58,820 nucleotides of DNA, taken from assembly GCA_014803985.1 (NCBI GenBank), contig JAAVAO010000007.1, positions 8,125-66,944 of the forward strand, written 5' to 3'. The stretch is from Treponema sp. (GTDB lineage Bacteria > Spirochaetota > Spirochaetia > Treponematales > Treponemataceae). Below the pieces are notes generated by a model that made no database searches, was not told the DNA's origin, and worked only from the letters and a program-made list of their open reading frames with translations. A program made the translations under genes and the position numbers. Position 1 is the first letter of the stretch. Every line of letters starts with the position of its first letter. This document shows positions 15,715 to 24,340 of the stretch, piece by piece.

Positions 15715-16236
15715 ATGAAAATAACACAGAGACGTTTTTTTATTGCGTTGATTTTTTCACTGCTTTTTTCAGGGTTTGCACAGCAAATAACTAAATTCGG
15801 AGTAGTTGACACAGCGAAGGTATACAATGCCTACTTCCGAAATTCCGCACCCGTTAGAAATTACGAAAAGAAAAAATCTGAATTTCAAGAGGAAATAAAC
15901 AAGTACACAGCGGAATTGCAAAGCCTTCAATCAAAAAAAGTTGACTATGAAAAAGCAGGGAATGACGCTCAGGCTCAAAAGACACAGGCTGAAATAACAA
16001 AAAAGACAGACTTTTTAGTTGAATACACAAACGCAAAGAACATTGAGCTTGAATCCATGCAAAAATCTCTTCAAAGTTCCGATGCATTCTATAAAAAGTT
16101 ATATGATACGCTTGCAAAAATTGCAGAAAGCGGCGGCTATAGCATGATTTTAAGTCTTCAGCAAGCAAATGCAATCCTTTGGTATTCAAGTTCCGTTGAT
16201 ATAACCGAGCAGGTAATTGCAGAATTAGGTCTGTAA
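15715..16236 (+). CDS. skp: Skp/OmpH-family periplasmic chaperone
   Basis: 173 residues from the ATG at 15715 (AAGGAAGGA ribosome site). A signal peptide (RRFFIALIFSLLFSGFAQQ) is followed by KFGVVDTAKVYNAYF, the family's first strand, then a long alpha-helical arm of about 90 residues rich in Lys, Glu and Gln, and a returning beta region (AESGGYSMILSLQQANAILWYSSSVDIT). Skp trimers hold unfolded outer-membrane proteins in their tentacles. The next gene, mutS, is unrelated. Confidence 0.88.
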   Translation: MKITQRRFFIALIFSLLFSGFAQQITKFGVVDTAKVYNAYFRNSAPVRNYEKKKSEFQEEINKYTAELQSLQSKKVDYEKAGNDAQAQKTQAEITKKTDFLVEYTNAKNIELESMQKSLQSSDAFYKKLYDTLAKIAESGGYSMILSLQQANAILWYSSSVDITEQVIAELGL

Positions 16237-16332
16237 TAGTTTTACAGACGGCTTCTGATTGAACACTGCCTGCCATAACTGTAACGCAACCATGCATCTC
16301 TTTTTCAAGGTCTGCCGTTTTTGGTTGCGTTT

Positions 16333-16363
16333 CCAGTATTGATAGCACCGCTATCAATACTGG
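16333..16363. repeat. Perfect 14-bp inverted repeat with 3-nt loop
   Basis: CCAGTATTGATAGC (16333-16346), loop ACC, GCTATCAATACTGG (16350-16363). It lies between skp and mutS without a T-run; the core GATAGC resembles the dispersed repeat found near ruvC. Confidence 0.75.
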
Positions 16364-16426
16364 CTAGATTATTTCAGGACAGCCTAAAAATTGCTTTCAC
16401 AATTTTTTTGGATGAGGATATATTGA

Positions 16427-19039
16427 ATGAATAATGACAGTTCTCTTTCTCCTCTTATGCAACAATATATGTCTATCAAAAACGAGCATAAAGGAGAGGT
16501 GCTTTTTTTTCGTCTTGGTGACTTTTATGAAATGTTCTTTGAAGATGCTCTTGAAGTGTCTCGTCTTTTAAATTTAACGCTCACACATCGCGGAGACGCT
16601 CCAATGTGCGGGATTCCATTTCACGCTTCAAAAATATACATTGCACGTCTTTTGCGGTTAGGAAAGAAAATTGCACTCTGCGAACAAATCGGAGATCCCA
16701 AAGCAAAAGGGCTTACAGAACGCAAGGTCGTTGAAATAATCACCCCAGGAACTGTGCTTGAAACTGAATATCTTGAAGGAACTTCAAACAATTTTTTGGC
16801 AAGCCTCTGCGTTTTTCACGGAATGGCGGGATTTGCATTCATAGATATTTCAACGGCATCTTTTAAGGCAACGTCGTGGCATTCCTCTGAAATGACGGAG
16901 AATTTTGCAAAAGAACTAGGAAGAGCCTCCCCCCGAGAAATTCTTTTACCAAATTCACTAAAAAACAACGAGGCCATTCAAGCATCTCTTTCGGAAATTC
17001 CGTTTATGTCCGTTTCATATTATCCTGATTGGAATTTCAACGCAGAAGCAGCCTTTACAACTTTGTGCCGACAATTTAAAACCGTCTCTCTAAAAAGTTT
17101 TGGTCTTGATGAAAAATCAGCGGAAGTTCCAGCGGCGGGTTTTCTTTTGGATTACCTCTCCAAAACCACACACGCAGAAATCCCGCATATTTCATCTATT
17201 TCAGTTTATCACGACAGCCAATACTTGATTATAGACGAGTCATCCCGAAGAAATCTGGAGATTGTGTCTAACTTACGAGATTCGTCCTCCCACTTTTCGC
17301 TTTTGGAATGTGTAAACTGCGCATCAACTGCCATGGGAAGCCGTATGATTCGTCAATGGCTTTTATTTCCCCTCACTGAAAAGAAAAAAATTGAAGCGCG
17401 CCAAAATCACGTTTCACTTTTTGCAGAAAACCGTGCGCTCATGGAATCGGTGCGCAAAAAACTTTCCTCTGTGCTTGACATTGAACGACTTGCAGGACGA
17501 ATTGCAATGCAAAAAGCACATGCAAAGGACTTGCAGGCTTTAAAATCCAGTTTAATCGCATGGATTGACGTACAAAATGAATTGAATGAATTTGATTTTG
17601 CCGCCTTTGATGAACAAAAATCTGTTGAAATAATAGATTTGATTCAAAATTCAATTCTTGACGACCCAGGAACTATCATAACCGATGGAGGAATGATAAA
17701 GCAAGGCTGGTCGGAGGAACTTGACCACTGGCGCAATATAAGCGAAAATTTCGATTCTATTTTATACAACTATGAAAGAGAGTTAAAAGACTCAACTGGA
17801 ATTTCAAACTTAAAAATAAAGTACACAAACTCATCAGGCTATTTTATTGAGGTTTCCCGCGGGAAGCTTTCTTCTGTGCCAGCAAATTTTATTATGCGCC
17901 GCTCGCTCACAAACGGAGATAGATTCACCACGGAACGCCTTCAAGATTTGGAACACGAACTAAACGAAGCGTCTGTAAAAGTCTTGGAACTTGAAAAAAA
18001 TTTGTTTATTGAAATCAGAACCAAACTTTCAAACTATATTCCATACCTTTTGCAAACCGCCGATGAAATTGCATATACAGATGCCGCTTCGTCCTTTGCG
18101 AATGCCGCATGCATTTACGGCTGGATAAAGCCCGCAATCTTTGAAGATGGAAGATTTATCGTTGTTGAAGGGCGACATCCTGTTGTTGAAATGCACATTC
18201 CAAGCGGAGAATTTGTTCCAAACAGCCTGAATATTTCCTCTGACGAAGAAACGCCCTCTTTTGCAATAATCACCGGTCCAAACATGGCGGGAAAAAGCAC
18301 CTTTTTAAGACAAAACGCCTTGATTGCGCTTATGGCACAGGCAGGATCATTTGTTCCTGCAACGAAAGCAGAAATCGGACTTGTCGATAGAATTTTTTGC
18401 CGCGTTGGGGCAAGCGATAACCTTGCGCGCGGAGAATCCACATTCCTTGTAGAAATGACAGAAACCGCACATATTATCCGCTCGGCAACGCAAAAATCCC
18501 TGGTGATTATGGATGAAGTTGGACGAGGAACGAGTACAGAAGACGGACTTTCAATTGCATGGGCAGTTTCAGAGCATTTCTTAAACAACGTAAAATGCCG
18601 CGCCCTTTTTGCAACTCATTATCACGAATTGACGAGAATAGAACACAAGCGTCTTACCCTGCTCTGTATGGAAGTTTCCGAACAAAACGGCTCTGTAACA
18701 TTTTTACGAAAAGTAAAAAATGGTGCATCCGAAAATTCTTACGGAATACATGTGGCGCAACTGGCAGGGATTCCAAAAGCCATAATTGACAGAGCGAACG
18801 AAGTTTTGGAGCATATACAAGGCATTGCAGAAAACCGACCTGTCTTGAACTCCATTCAAAATACATGTGAAAAAAATGATAACCTTCAAAATGAACACGC
18901 AAAAATATCACTGCCAAATCTTTTTAGCGACGAAGAAATAGTGCTGGATGAAATTCTTTCCTGCGATTTGGACAACATAACACCTCTTCAAGCCTTGCAA
19001 TCAATTTCAAGGTGGAAAAAAACACTGATGTCACAGTAG
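16427..19039 (+). CDS. mutS: DNA mismatch repair protein MutS
   Basis: 870 residues, full MutS1 length. The mismatch-recognition motif appears as GDFYEMFFEDA in the first 40 residues (the F-x-E wedge), then connector, lever and clamp regions. The ATPase has Walker A TGPNMAGKSTF near 616, the MSH signature LARGESTFLVEM, Walker B LVIMDEVGRGTS and the FATHYHELT switch. The C-terminal HTH/dimerisation end follows (GIPKAIIDRANEVLEHI). It detects mispairs and, as an ATP-dependent clamp, recruits MutL. A GAGG ribosome site precedes the ATG. MutS status sets the rate of homopolymer slippage, relevant to the switch candidates nearby. Confidence 0.97.
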   Translation: MNNDSSLSPLMQQYMSIKNEHKGEVLFFRLGDFYEMFFEDALEVSRLLNLTLTHRGDAPMCGIPFHASKIYIARLLRLGKKIALCEQIGDPKAKGLTERKVVEIITPGTVLETEYLEGTSNNFLASLCVFHGMAGFAFIDISTASFKATSWHSSEMTENFAKELGRASPREILLPNSLKNNEAIQASLSEIPFMSVSYYPDWNFNAEAAFTTLCRQFKTVSLKSFGLDEKSAEVPAAGFLLDYLSKTTHAEIPHISSISVYHDSQYLIIDESSRRNLEIVSNLRDSSSHFSLLECVNCASTAMGSRMIRQWLLFPLTEKKKIEARQNHVSLFAENRALMESVRKKLSSVLDIERLAGRIAMQKAHAKDLQALKSSLIAWIDVQNELNEFDFAAFDEQKSVEIIDLIQNSILDDPGTIITDGGMIKQGWSEELDHWRNISENFDSILYNYERELKDSTGISNLKIKYTNSSGYFIEVSRGKLSSVPANFIMRRSLTNGDRFTTERLQDLEHELNEASVKVLELEKNLFIEIRTKLSNYIPYLLQTADEIAYTDAASSFANAACIYGWIKPAIFEDGRFIVVEGRHPVVEMHIPSGEFVPNSLNISSDEETPSFAIITGPNMAGKSTFLRQNALIALMAQAGSFVPATKAEIGLVDRIFCRVGASDNLARGESTFLVEMTETAHIIRSATQKSLVIMDEVGRGTSTEDGLSIAWAVSEHFLNNVKCRALFATHYHELTRIEHKRLTLLCMEVSEQNGSVTFLRKVKNGASENSYGIHVAQLAGIPKAIIDRANEVLEHIQGIAENRPVLNSIQNTCEKNDNLQNEHAKISLPNLFSDEEIVLDEILSCDLDNITPLQALQSISRWKKTLMSQ

Positions 19040-19133
19040 CCTCACCGTCACACACTCCACTACGCCCACCTAGAATCAATGCAAAACATACGCGAATTCA
19101 AAGTGGGCAATAAAATAACCCCATAAAAACGAA

Positions 19134-19163
19134 TTGACATACTGCGCAATTTCAAAATATAAT
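19134..19163 (+). promoter_or_regulatory. Strong sigma-70 promoter of the poly-C lipoprotein gene
   Basis: TTGACA (19134-19139), 18-bp spacer, TATAAT (19158-19163): both hexamers are consensus. The AAAGGA ribosome site and the ATG at 19199 follow. Confidence 0.75.
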
Positions 19164-19198
19164 AAAACAAAATCAATAAAAAACAAAAAGGAAAAAAC

Positions 19199-21803
19199 AT
19201 GACAAAAGACACTACCCCCCCCCCACTTACACACTAAATTCACTGCCTTAAAAAAGCGCGTAATTTCAATTTTGGCTTCTAATGCTTTCAAGGCGGCAAC
19301 GCTTGCCCCTCTCGCATTAGCAATGGTAGCATGCAAGACAGAGTCTGTCACAGAAAAAGAAGACGTTATAACATTAAGTGATTTACAAATAGATTTTGGT
19401 AACGATTTAAAAGTTGGCAGCACGCTATCTGCACAAGCCATAAAACAGGGAATTTCCGTAAACCTATCCATAAATAACGGAGAGAAGCAAAGGAAAACCC
19501 TTGAAGAGTTGTTCAAAGAATTTAAAGATAAAAAGACGCTTACCATCACCATAACAAACAATGGCAAATCCATTTACACTATAACCAATGACATCTTGCC
19601 AACCAAAGGCTATACATTTGAAACTGAAAGAAACGATTTTACAGTTTCAGTAGAAATTGATGATTATAAAATTGACTTTTCAACAACATTCACCGTTGAA
19701 CCTAAAGAACAGGGCGGTTCAGAAGAGACCCCCATTGAAAAACCAAATGAGCCGGTGGATCCCGCACCGCAAACGCTAGAATACGTTGCATCGGTCTCAT
19801 TTTCAACCGCACTTGAGTCCTATCAGGAGGAGAGTGACACGGACCTCTTCACAGAACTTCGGGTTTCCGTCACGTTTGACGGAGACGGGTACAGCGCCCA
19901 CACAGAAACGTTTGATCTGGAAAATCTGTACGGCTGGCTCTCTGAAAGTTCTGCACTTGTTGGCGGATACTTCACGTTTGAACTGTATGCAGGTAGCGAT
20001 GGAACGGAAGAGCCGCTCTATTCATTTTCAAAGGGATGGTTTCGGAAGCCTTCAAGCATCCTGCTAAATGCGGAGGGAACATACCCATACCGCTGCACGC
20101 TCAGGGTTTTAGTATATTCATGGGAAGAATATTCGGGAGGATTTTCCGTCAACATCCACCCGGAAACGGGTACGCCCATAAACATCCGCTCAGCCGCACT
20201 GCTTTGGAATGTCAATGCAGACACGCCTCCTTCGCCGCCGCAGGAAGTCACGCTCACCGCACCCATTATCCGCTCAATCGGTGACGCATCGTCTGGAAGG
20301 CTTGCCAGATACAAGACGGAGGAGCGACTTGCATCAAACCTCGACTCCGTACGCGAATACTACGGCATAGACGCTGCGGATAATGCCGCCGCCGCATCCG
20401 CTCTCGCTGCCTGCATTGGGGGGAGCGTTGGGATTGAAAAGAATGGAGATATAACATTACCTTTTTATATATACGATGATTTCTTTATAGAAGATATACA
20501 AACACAAGTTCCTCAATATGCAATATCAAGTGATGAAGAAATTTCTCTTGAAGGAAATTTCTATTATACAGATATGGCATTATATATTTCTAGCTTAACA
20601 AATGTAAATATTGATAACGCTACATTTTCTATGGGGGAAGACAATAGTGAATATGAAGTATATGTTGATATGATAGAATCCTTGTATAAAGACTTAAACC
20701 CAAATGTAACATTAGATAGCGATGAAATTTTAAGAAGTAATGAAGATAATAATTTTAATAATTATAAAACACCTAAGTTAGATTTTAATTTACTTGGTAT
20801 AGCTTATTATTCAGATGATTTGAAAAAATTAACATCTTTATATAAAATTTATGATAAAAAAGGAAATCTAAATAACATACAAATTAGTTTGGAACAAAAT
20901 GGTACGATGGTCTTTAATGGGAAAAAAGAGGAAGAAGAAACTATCTTATTTAAGGATAATAATCTTAACACAAATGTTCCAAATGTATCTGTAAACGTAT
21001 TATCAAAATTAGCAGAGTTAGGTGGTACAGATAGCCATAGAAGATTAGAAAATTTAGTTATAACAGGTAATTATACAAAAGAAGAAAAAGAAATCGATAT
21101 TAAATCTAGTCTTGTAAATGTTGTGTTTACTGGTGATGTAAGCGGTCTTAAAAATTCTGCAAACGATCAATTCAACGGCGTTATATATTTTATGGATAAA
21201 CCTTATAACAATAAAATAAAAAATAGTACAGCTGTTGATGTAAATGGATTACTAAAGTTAGATAAATTAGAAGGTGTTAGTTATGATACTTTTGGAGTAG
21301 ATTATGGAGTATTAGATCTAAGAGGAAGAGAAGATTTTAATCACAATCCATTAGAGGGATATAATATTGAAACCTATTCGGTGAAAGCTATTAATCATTA
21401 TGGGCATTATGCTATTTATTTTACTGAAAAATATATTGATAATATTGAAGGTATTGATAGAAACTCATCTTCTATTGAAGAAACTTTTGAAACTCTTGCT
21501 AGAAGAGTTAAAAGAGTTGGTGAAGGGGGTTCTCCTCTTCGTAATGTTTATATTGATAATGATAGATATGATTCTATACCAAATGCAATATCAGTCCCAC
21601 CACCTGAACATATCTGTTCAAAAACTCCAAGAACTTTAGAAGAGTTTGAGTATTATGGTAATACTTTAAATATACAATATAACGAAGGAAAATTCAAAAC
21701 TCCTGCCTATGATTCATATAAAGGTAATTTTGATAGTGTTAATCCAGATGTAAAACAAAAATTAGAAAAGGATAAAGATAGTGGATTAAATCAAATTCCC
21801 TAA
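19199..21803 (+). CDS. Putative phase-variable mosaic lipoprotein (out of frame here)
   Basis: The ATG at 19199 has a good ribosome site but its frame ends at 19235 after a run of ten C (19215-19224). With nine C the frame continues into the long open frame that ends at 21803, giving 867 residues. That N-terminus has a basic segment (LKKRVISILASN) and a hydrophobic stretch ending A-M-V-A-C, a lipobox, which the alternative TTG start at 19272 would partly lose. The mature part starts with Ser/Glu-rich linkers and beta-rich segments with a proline spacer (EKPNEPVDPAPQ). After about 20450 the DNA turns very AT-rich and the protein Asn/Lys/Tyr-rich. No known domain recognised. Likely a surface antigen whose expression switches by slippage. 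Confidence 0.7.
19215..19224 (+). repeat. Run of ten C inside the start of a lipoprotein gene
   Basis: C10 starts 16 bases after the A of the ATG. Nine or twelve C would restore the frame; ten puts it off. Typical contingency-locus geometry. Confidence 0.9.
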
Positions 21804-21851
21804 ACAATATAATGCTTAAGATATATTTTAATCATATCTAACAAATCTCCT

Positions 21852-21884
21852 AAAAGACTCTCTTTGTAAAAAAGAGAGTCTTTT
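21852..21884 (+). terminator. Rho-independent terminator of the mosaic lipoprotein gene
   Basis: AAAAGACTCTCTTT (21852-21865) pairs with AAAGAGAGTCTTTT (about 21871-21884), followed by ATTT, 49 bases after the stop codon. Confidence 0.85.
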
Positions 21885-22324
21885 ATTTGGGCTTGCAAGT
21901 TTACGTCTTGCAATGAACGCATGGGCGTGCGATAAACCAGTGTTTTCAACGCCCCCAAACCAACGCAGAATGTTCTAGTCAAAATCACCGCACCCACGAG
22001 TTTTCGTGTTTTTCGGTAGCAAAGCGAACGAAAATGCGAGCCATGCAAGCAAATGAAAACTCGAAGAGCAGGGCGAAGCCCTGCGACTCAACCTTTTTTA
22101 CCACTTTCTTACTAAAACTTCAAAAGGATTTTCCTTTGCAACAGACACTAGCGGAAAAGACATACCACTTTTTCTCAAGTACGTGAAATTGAGCTGCTTT
22201 GAGAAAAAGTGGTAAATGCCTTAAAATGGATGTTCAAACGATTACGCAAAAAGACAAATATATCAGTCTCCCCTGCTCTGCACAAATACATACCGTTCCA
22301 TCGCCTCGAAGAAAATGTGCGTAA
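21885..22324. other. Non-coding spacer with large inverted repeats
   Basis: Contains GCAGGGC-GAA-GCCCTGC (about 22063-22079) and TACCACTTTTTCTCAA (22163-22178) facing TTGAGAAAAAGTGGTA (22199-22214), a perfect 16-bp inverted repeat with a 20-nt loop. The open frame at 22209-22403 overlaps azlD on the other strand and is rejected. GC content is higher than that of the preceding gene end, so a composition boundary falls at about 21890. Confidence 0.5.
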
Positions 22325-22651
22325 TCACAAAATATGCATCAAAATCATATATGACATTGTGCTTATGAAAATTGTAATCAATGTATTTTTAAAACAAAGG
22401 TGAAGGATTACGCTTAAGGCAACCCCCACATAAAATGGAATTCCATACGGAAAAATGGAAAATGCAATGTCTTTAAAGCAATAGGCGATTAAAACCGCAA
22501 TTATGAGAGAGGGGGTGTATTTTTCAATAAAACGAATAATTTTTGGCGGCTCTTTTTTTGAAAATAGAATAAATGGCAACGCACGAGTTATAAAAATAAT
22601 GGCGGCAGAGCCGAATATCGCTATTATTGCACGGTTTATTGACAAACTCAT
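22325..22651 (-). CDS. azlD: AzlD-type branched-chain amino acid transport subunit
   Basis: 108 residues, four hydrophobic segments, with AAIIFITRALPFILF early, the conserved arginine-proline turn of AzlD, and YTPSLIIAVLIAYCFKD. AzlD is the small membrane partner of AzlC in export of branched-chain amino acids or analogues such as azaleucine. It overlaps azlC by 4 bases (22648-22651), a coupled pair. Confidence 0.85.
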   Translation of the reverse strand: MSLSINRAIIAIFGSAAIIFITRALPFILFSKKEPPKIIRFIEKYTPSLIIAVLIAYCFKDIAFSIFPYGIPFYVGVALSVILHLCFKNTLITIFISTMSYMILMHIL

Positions 22652-23373
22652 TTTTCTTCAGCCTTAAAAAAGTGTGAACCACGCACAAGAAACATCGCTC
22701 CAAGAGAAGCGCAAATCGCAGTCCATATAATGTTTGAAGAATCAAAAACACCGCCTTTAAACAAAACGACCGCAAGCATACCAAAAACTCCTCCAAAAAT
22801 CGCGGGCAAAAAATCTTTGGAAACTTTCAACTGCTCAATAAGCATAACGATAAAAAGTGAAGTGAGGGCAAAATCCACGCCCGCAAGACATCCCGAAAGA
22901 TTACACCTTTCCAAAATTGCATATCCCGCCGCGCCTATTACAGTTCCTATGCACCAGTAAATATGGTCAAAGAGAGAAACAAGAAAATAAAACGAATATT
23001 TTTCTACAGTTTTCGGAACAGTGACACCTTGCAACAATGCGAATGTTTCATCAGTTATGGCAAATATCAAATACGGCTTGTACTTTCCAGCCCCTCGATA
23101 TTTTGAAATCATTGAAAGTCCGTAAAAAATATGGCGTATGCCCAAAAGGAACTCCACAATGAAGATTTCGGAAAGAGATGCGCCCGAAGAAAACAGAGCA
23201 ACGGCAAAATATTGTCCAGAACCTGCATACATAAAAACACTGCATACCAACGCAAGCCACCACGGATACCCTGCATTTGAAAACAAAATCCCAAATCCAA
23301 TTCCAATTGCCATATAGCCTAAAAAAACTGGAAAAGAAATTTTCAATGCAGCAAAAGCAATCTGTCGATTCAT
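22648..23373 (-). CDS. azlC: AzlC-family branched-chain amino acid exporter
   Basis: 241 residues. Family features: FPVFLGYMAIGIGFGILFSNAG at the N-terminus, SVFMYAGSGQY, and FLLGIRHIFYGLSM with the conserved R-H, then FAITDETFAL. About seven or eight membrane segments. With AzlD it forms a secondary exporter. The start is an ATG 15 bases after purC's stop on the same strand, so it may be the distal part of that transcript. Confidence 0.88.
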   Translation of the reverse strand: MNRQIAFAALKISFPVFLGYMAIGIGFGILFSNAGYPWWLALVCSVFMYAGSGQYFAVALFSSGASLSEIFIVEFLLGIRHIFYGLSMISKYRGAGKYKPYLIFAITDETFALLQGVTVPKTVEKYSFYFLVSLFDHIYWCIGTVIGAAGYAILERCNLSGCLAGVDFALTSLFIVMLIEQLKVSKDFLPAIFGGVFGMLAVVLFKGGVFDSSNIIWTAICASLGAMFLVRGSHFFKAEEK

Positions 23374-23388
23374 ATAACAGCGAACATT

Positions 23389-24231
23389 CTAGCCAACTAT
23401 TTTTCGCCTGCACTCCTGATATATTTCCGCGGTCTTTGTTACAACATCAGCAGGCAGTTCCTTGATGTGTGCGTCTCCTGCCAAATTATGCGCGGTAAGC
23501 CAATCGCGGACAAACTGCTTGTCATAACTTGCAGGACTTGTTCCAATCTGATATTTTTCTGCATCCCAAAAGCGCGATGAATCAGGAGTTAAAACTTCAT
23601 CCGCTAAAATCAATTCGCCATTTTCATCAACGCCAAATTCAAATTTTGTGTCTGCAATGATTATTCCGTTCTTATAGGCATGGTCATAACATTTTTTATA
23701 AACGGCAAGGGCACTATTCTCTATTTTGCCGCCCAACTCATCGCCCAACTCTTTTTTCATATAGTCAAGGGTAACATTTACATCATGTCCTTCCGTTGCC
23801 TTTGTTGAAGGGGTTACAATTGGAGCGTCAAGTTTTTCCGCCTGCTTATATTCTTTTTCAAATTTGTGACCAAGAAATGGCTCTCCTTTTTTATACGCTT
23901 CATACATTGAGCCAAACATATAGCCCCTCACAATAACTTCATAAGGAATCATCTTTAATTTTTTGACGAGAATAGTTCTCCCCTCATATTCTGCGCCTTG
24001 AAATTCCTTTGGCATATCTTTTAAATCGCTTGAAATCAAATGATTTTTCACGATGTCAGAGGTCATTGAAAACCAAAAATTTGACAGTGCATTTAAAACT
24101 TTTCCCTTGTCTGTAATCATAGTCGGAAGAATCACATCAAAGGCAGAAATACGATCTGTGGTCACTATAACCATTCGTCCATCTTCTAAATCGTAAACCT
24201 CTCGCACCTTTCCAGAAATAATTTTTTTCAC
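23389..24231 (-). CDS. purC: SAICAR synthetase PurC
   Basis: 280 residues from a GTG at 24231 preceded by GAGGAGGC 5 bases away; upstream in-frame codons have no such site. N-terminal ISGKVREVYDLEDGRMVIVTTDRISAFDV is diagnostic, followed by VRGYMFGSMYEAY and the ATP-binding IIADTKFEFG and LTPDSSRFW. PurC joins CAIR and aspartate using ATP in purine synthesis. No other pur gene is adjacent; azlCD follows. Confidence 0.95.
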   Translation of the reverse strand: MKKIISGKVREVYDLEDGRMVIVTTDRISAFDVILPTMITDKGKVLNALSNFWFSMTSDIVKNHLISSDLKDMPKEFQGAEYEGRTILVKKLKMIPYEVIVRGYMFGSMYEAYKKGEPFLGHKFEKEYKQAEKLDAPIVTPSTKATEGHDVNVTLDYMKKELGDELGGKIENSALAVYKKCYDHAYKNGIIIADTKFEFGVDENGELILADEVLTPDSSRFWDAEKYQIGTSPASYDKQFVRDWLTAHNLAGDAHIKELPADVVTKTAEIYQECRRKIVG

Positions 24232-24340
24232 GTTTCGCCTCCTCATTCGTGGAAACTTAAGATTTCCTGCGGACTTACTTTTTAAGGACATTATAATTAA
24301 AAAGAGGGATTTATACAATATAAAAAATACAGAGGGATAA

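Noticed and set aside
22209..22403. 64-codon plus frame near azlD
   Set aside because: It starts inside the inverted repeat, overlaps azlD antisense and shows no family pattern.
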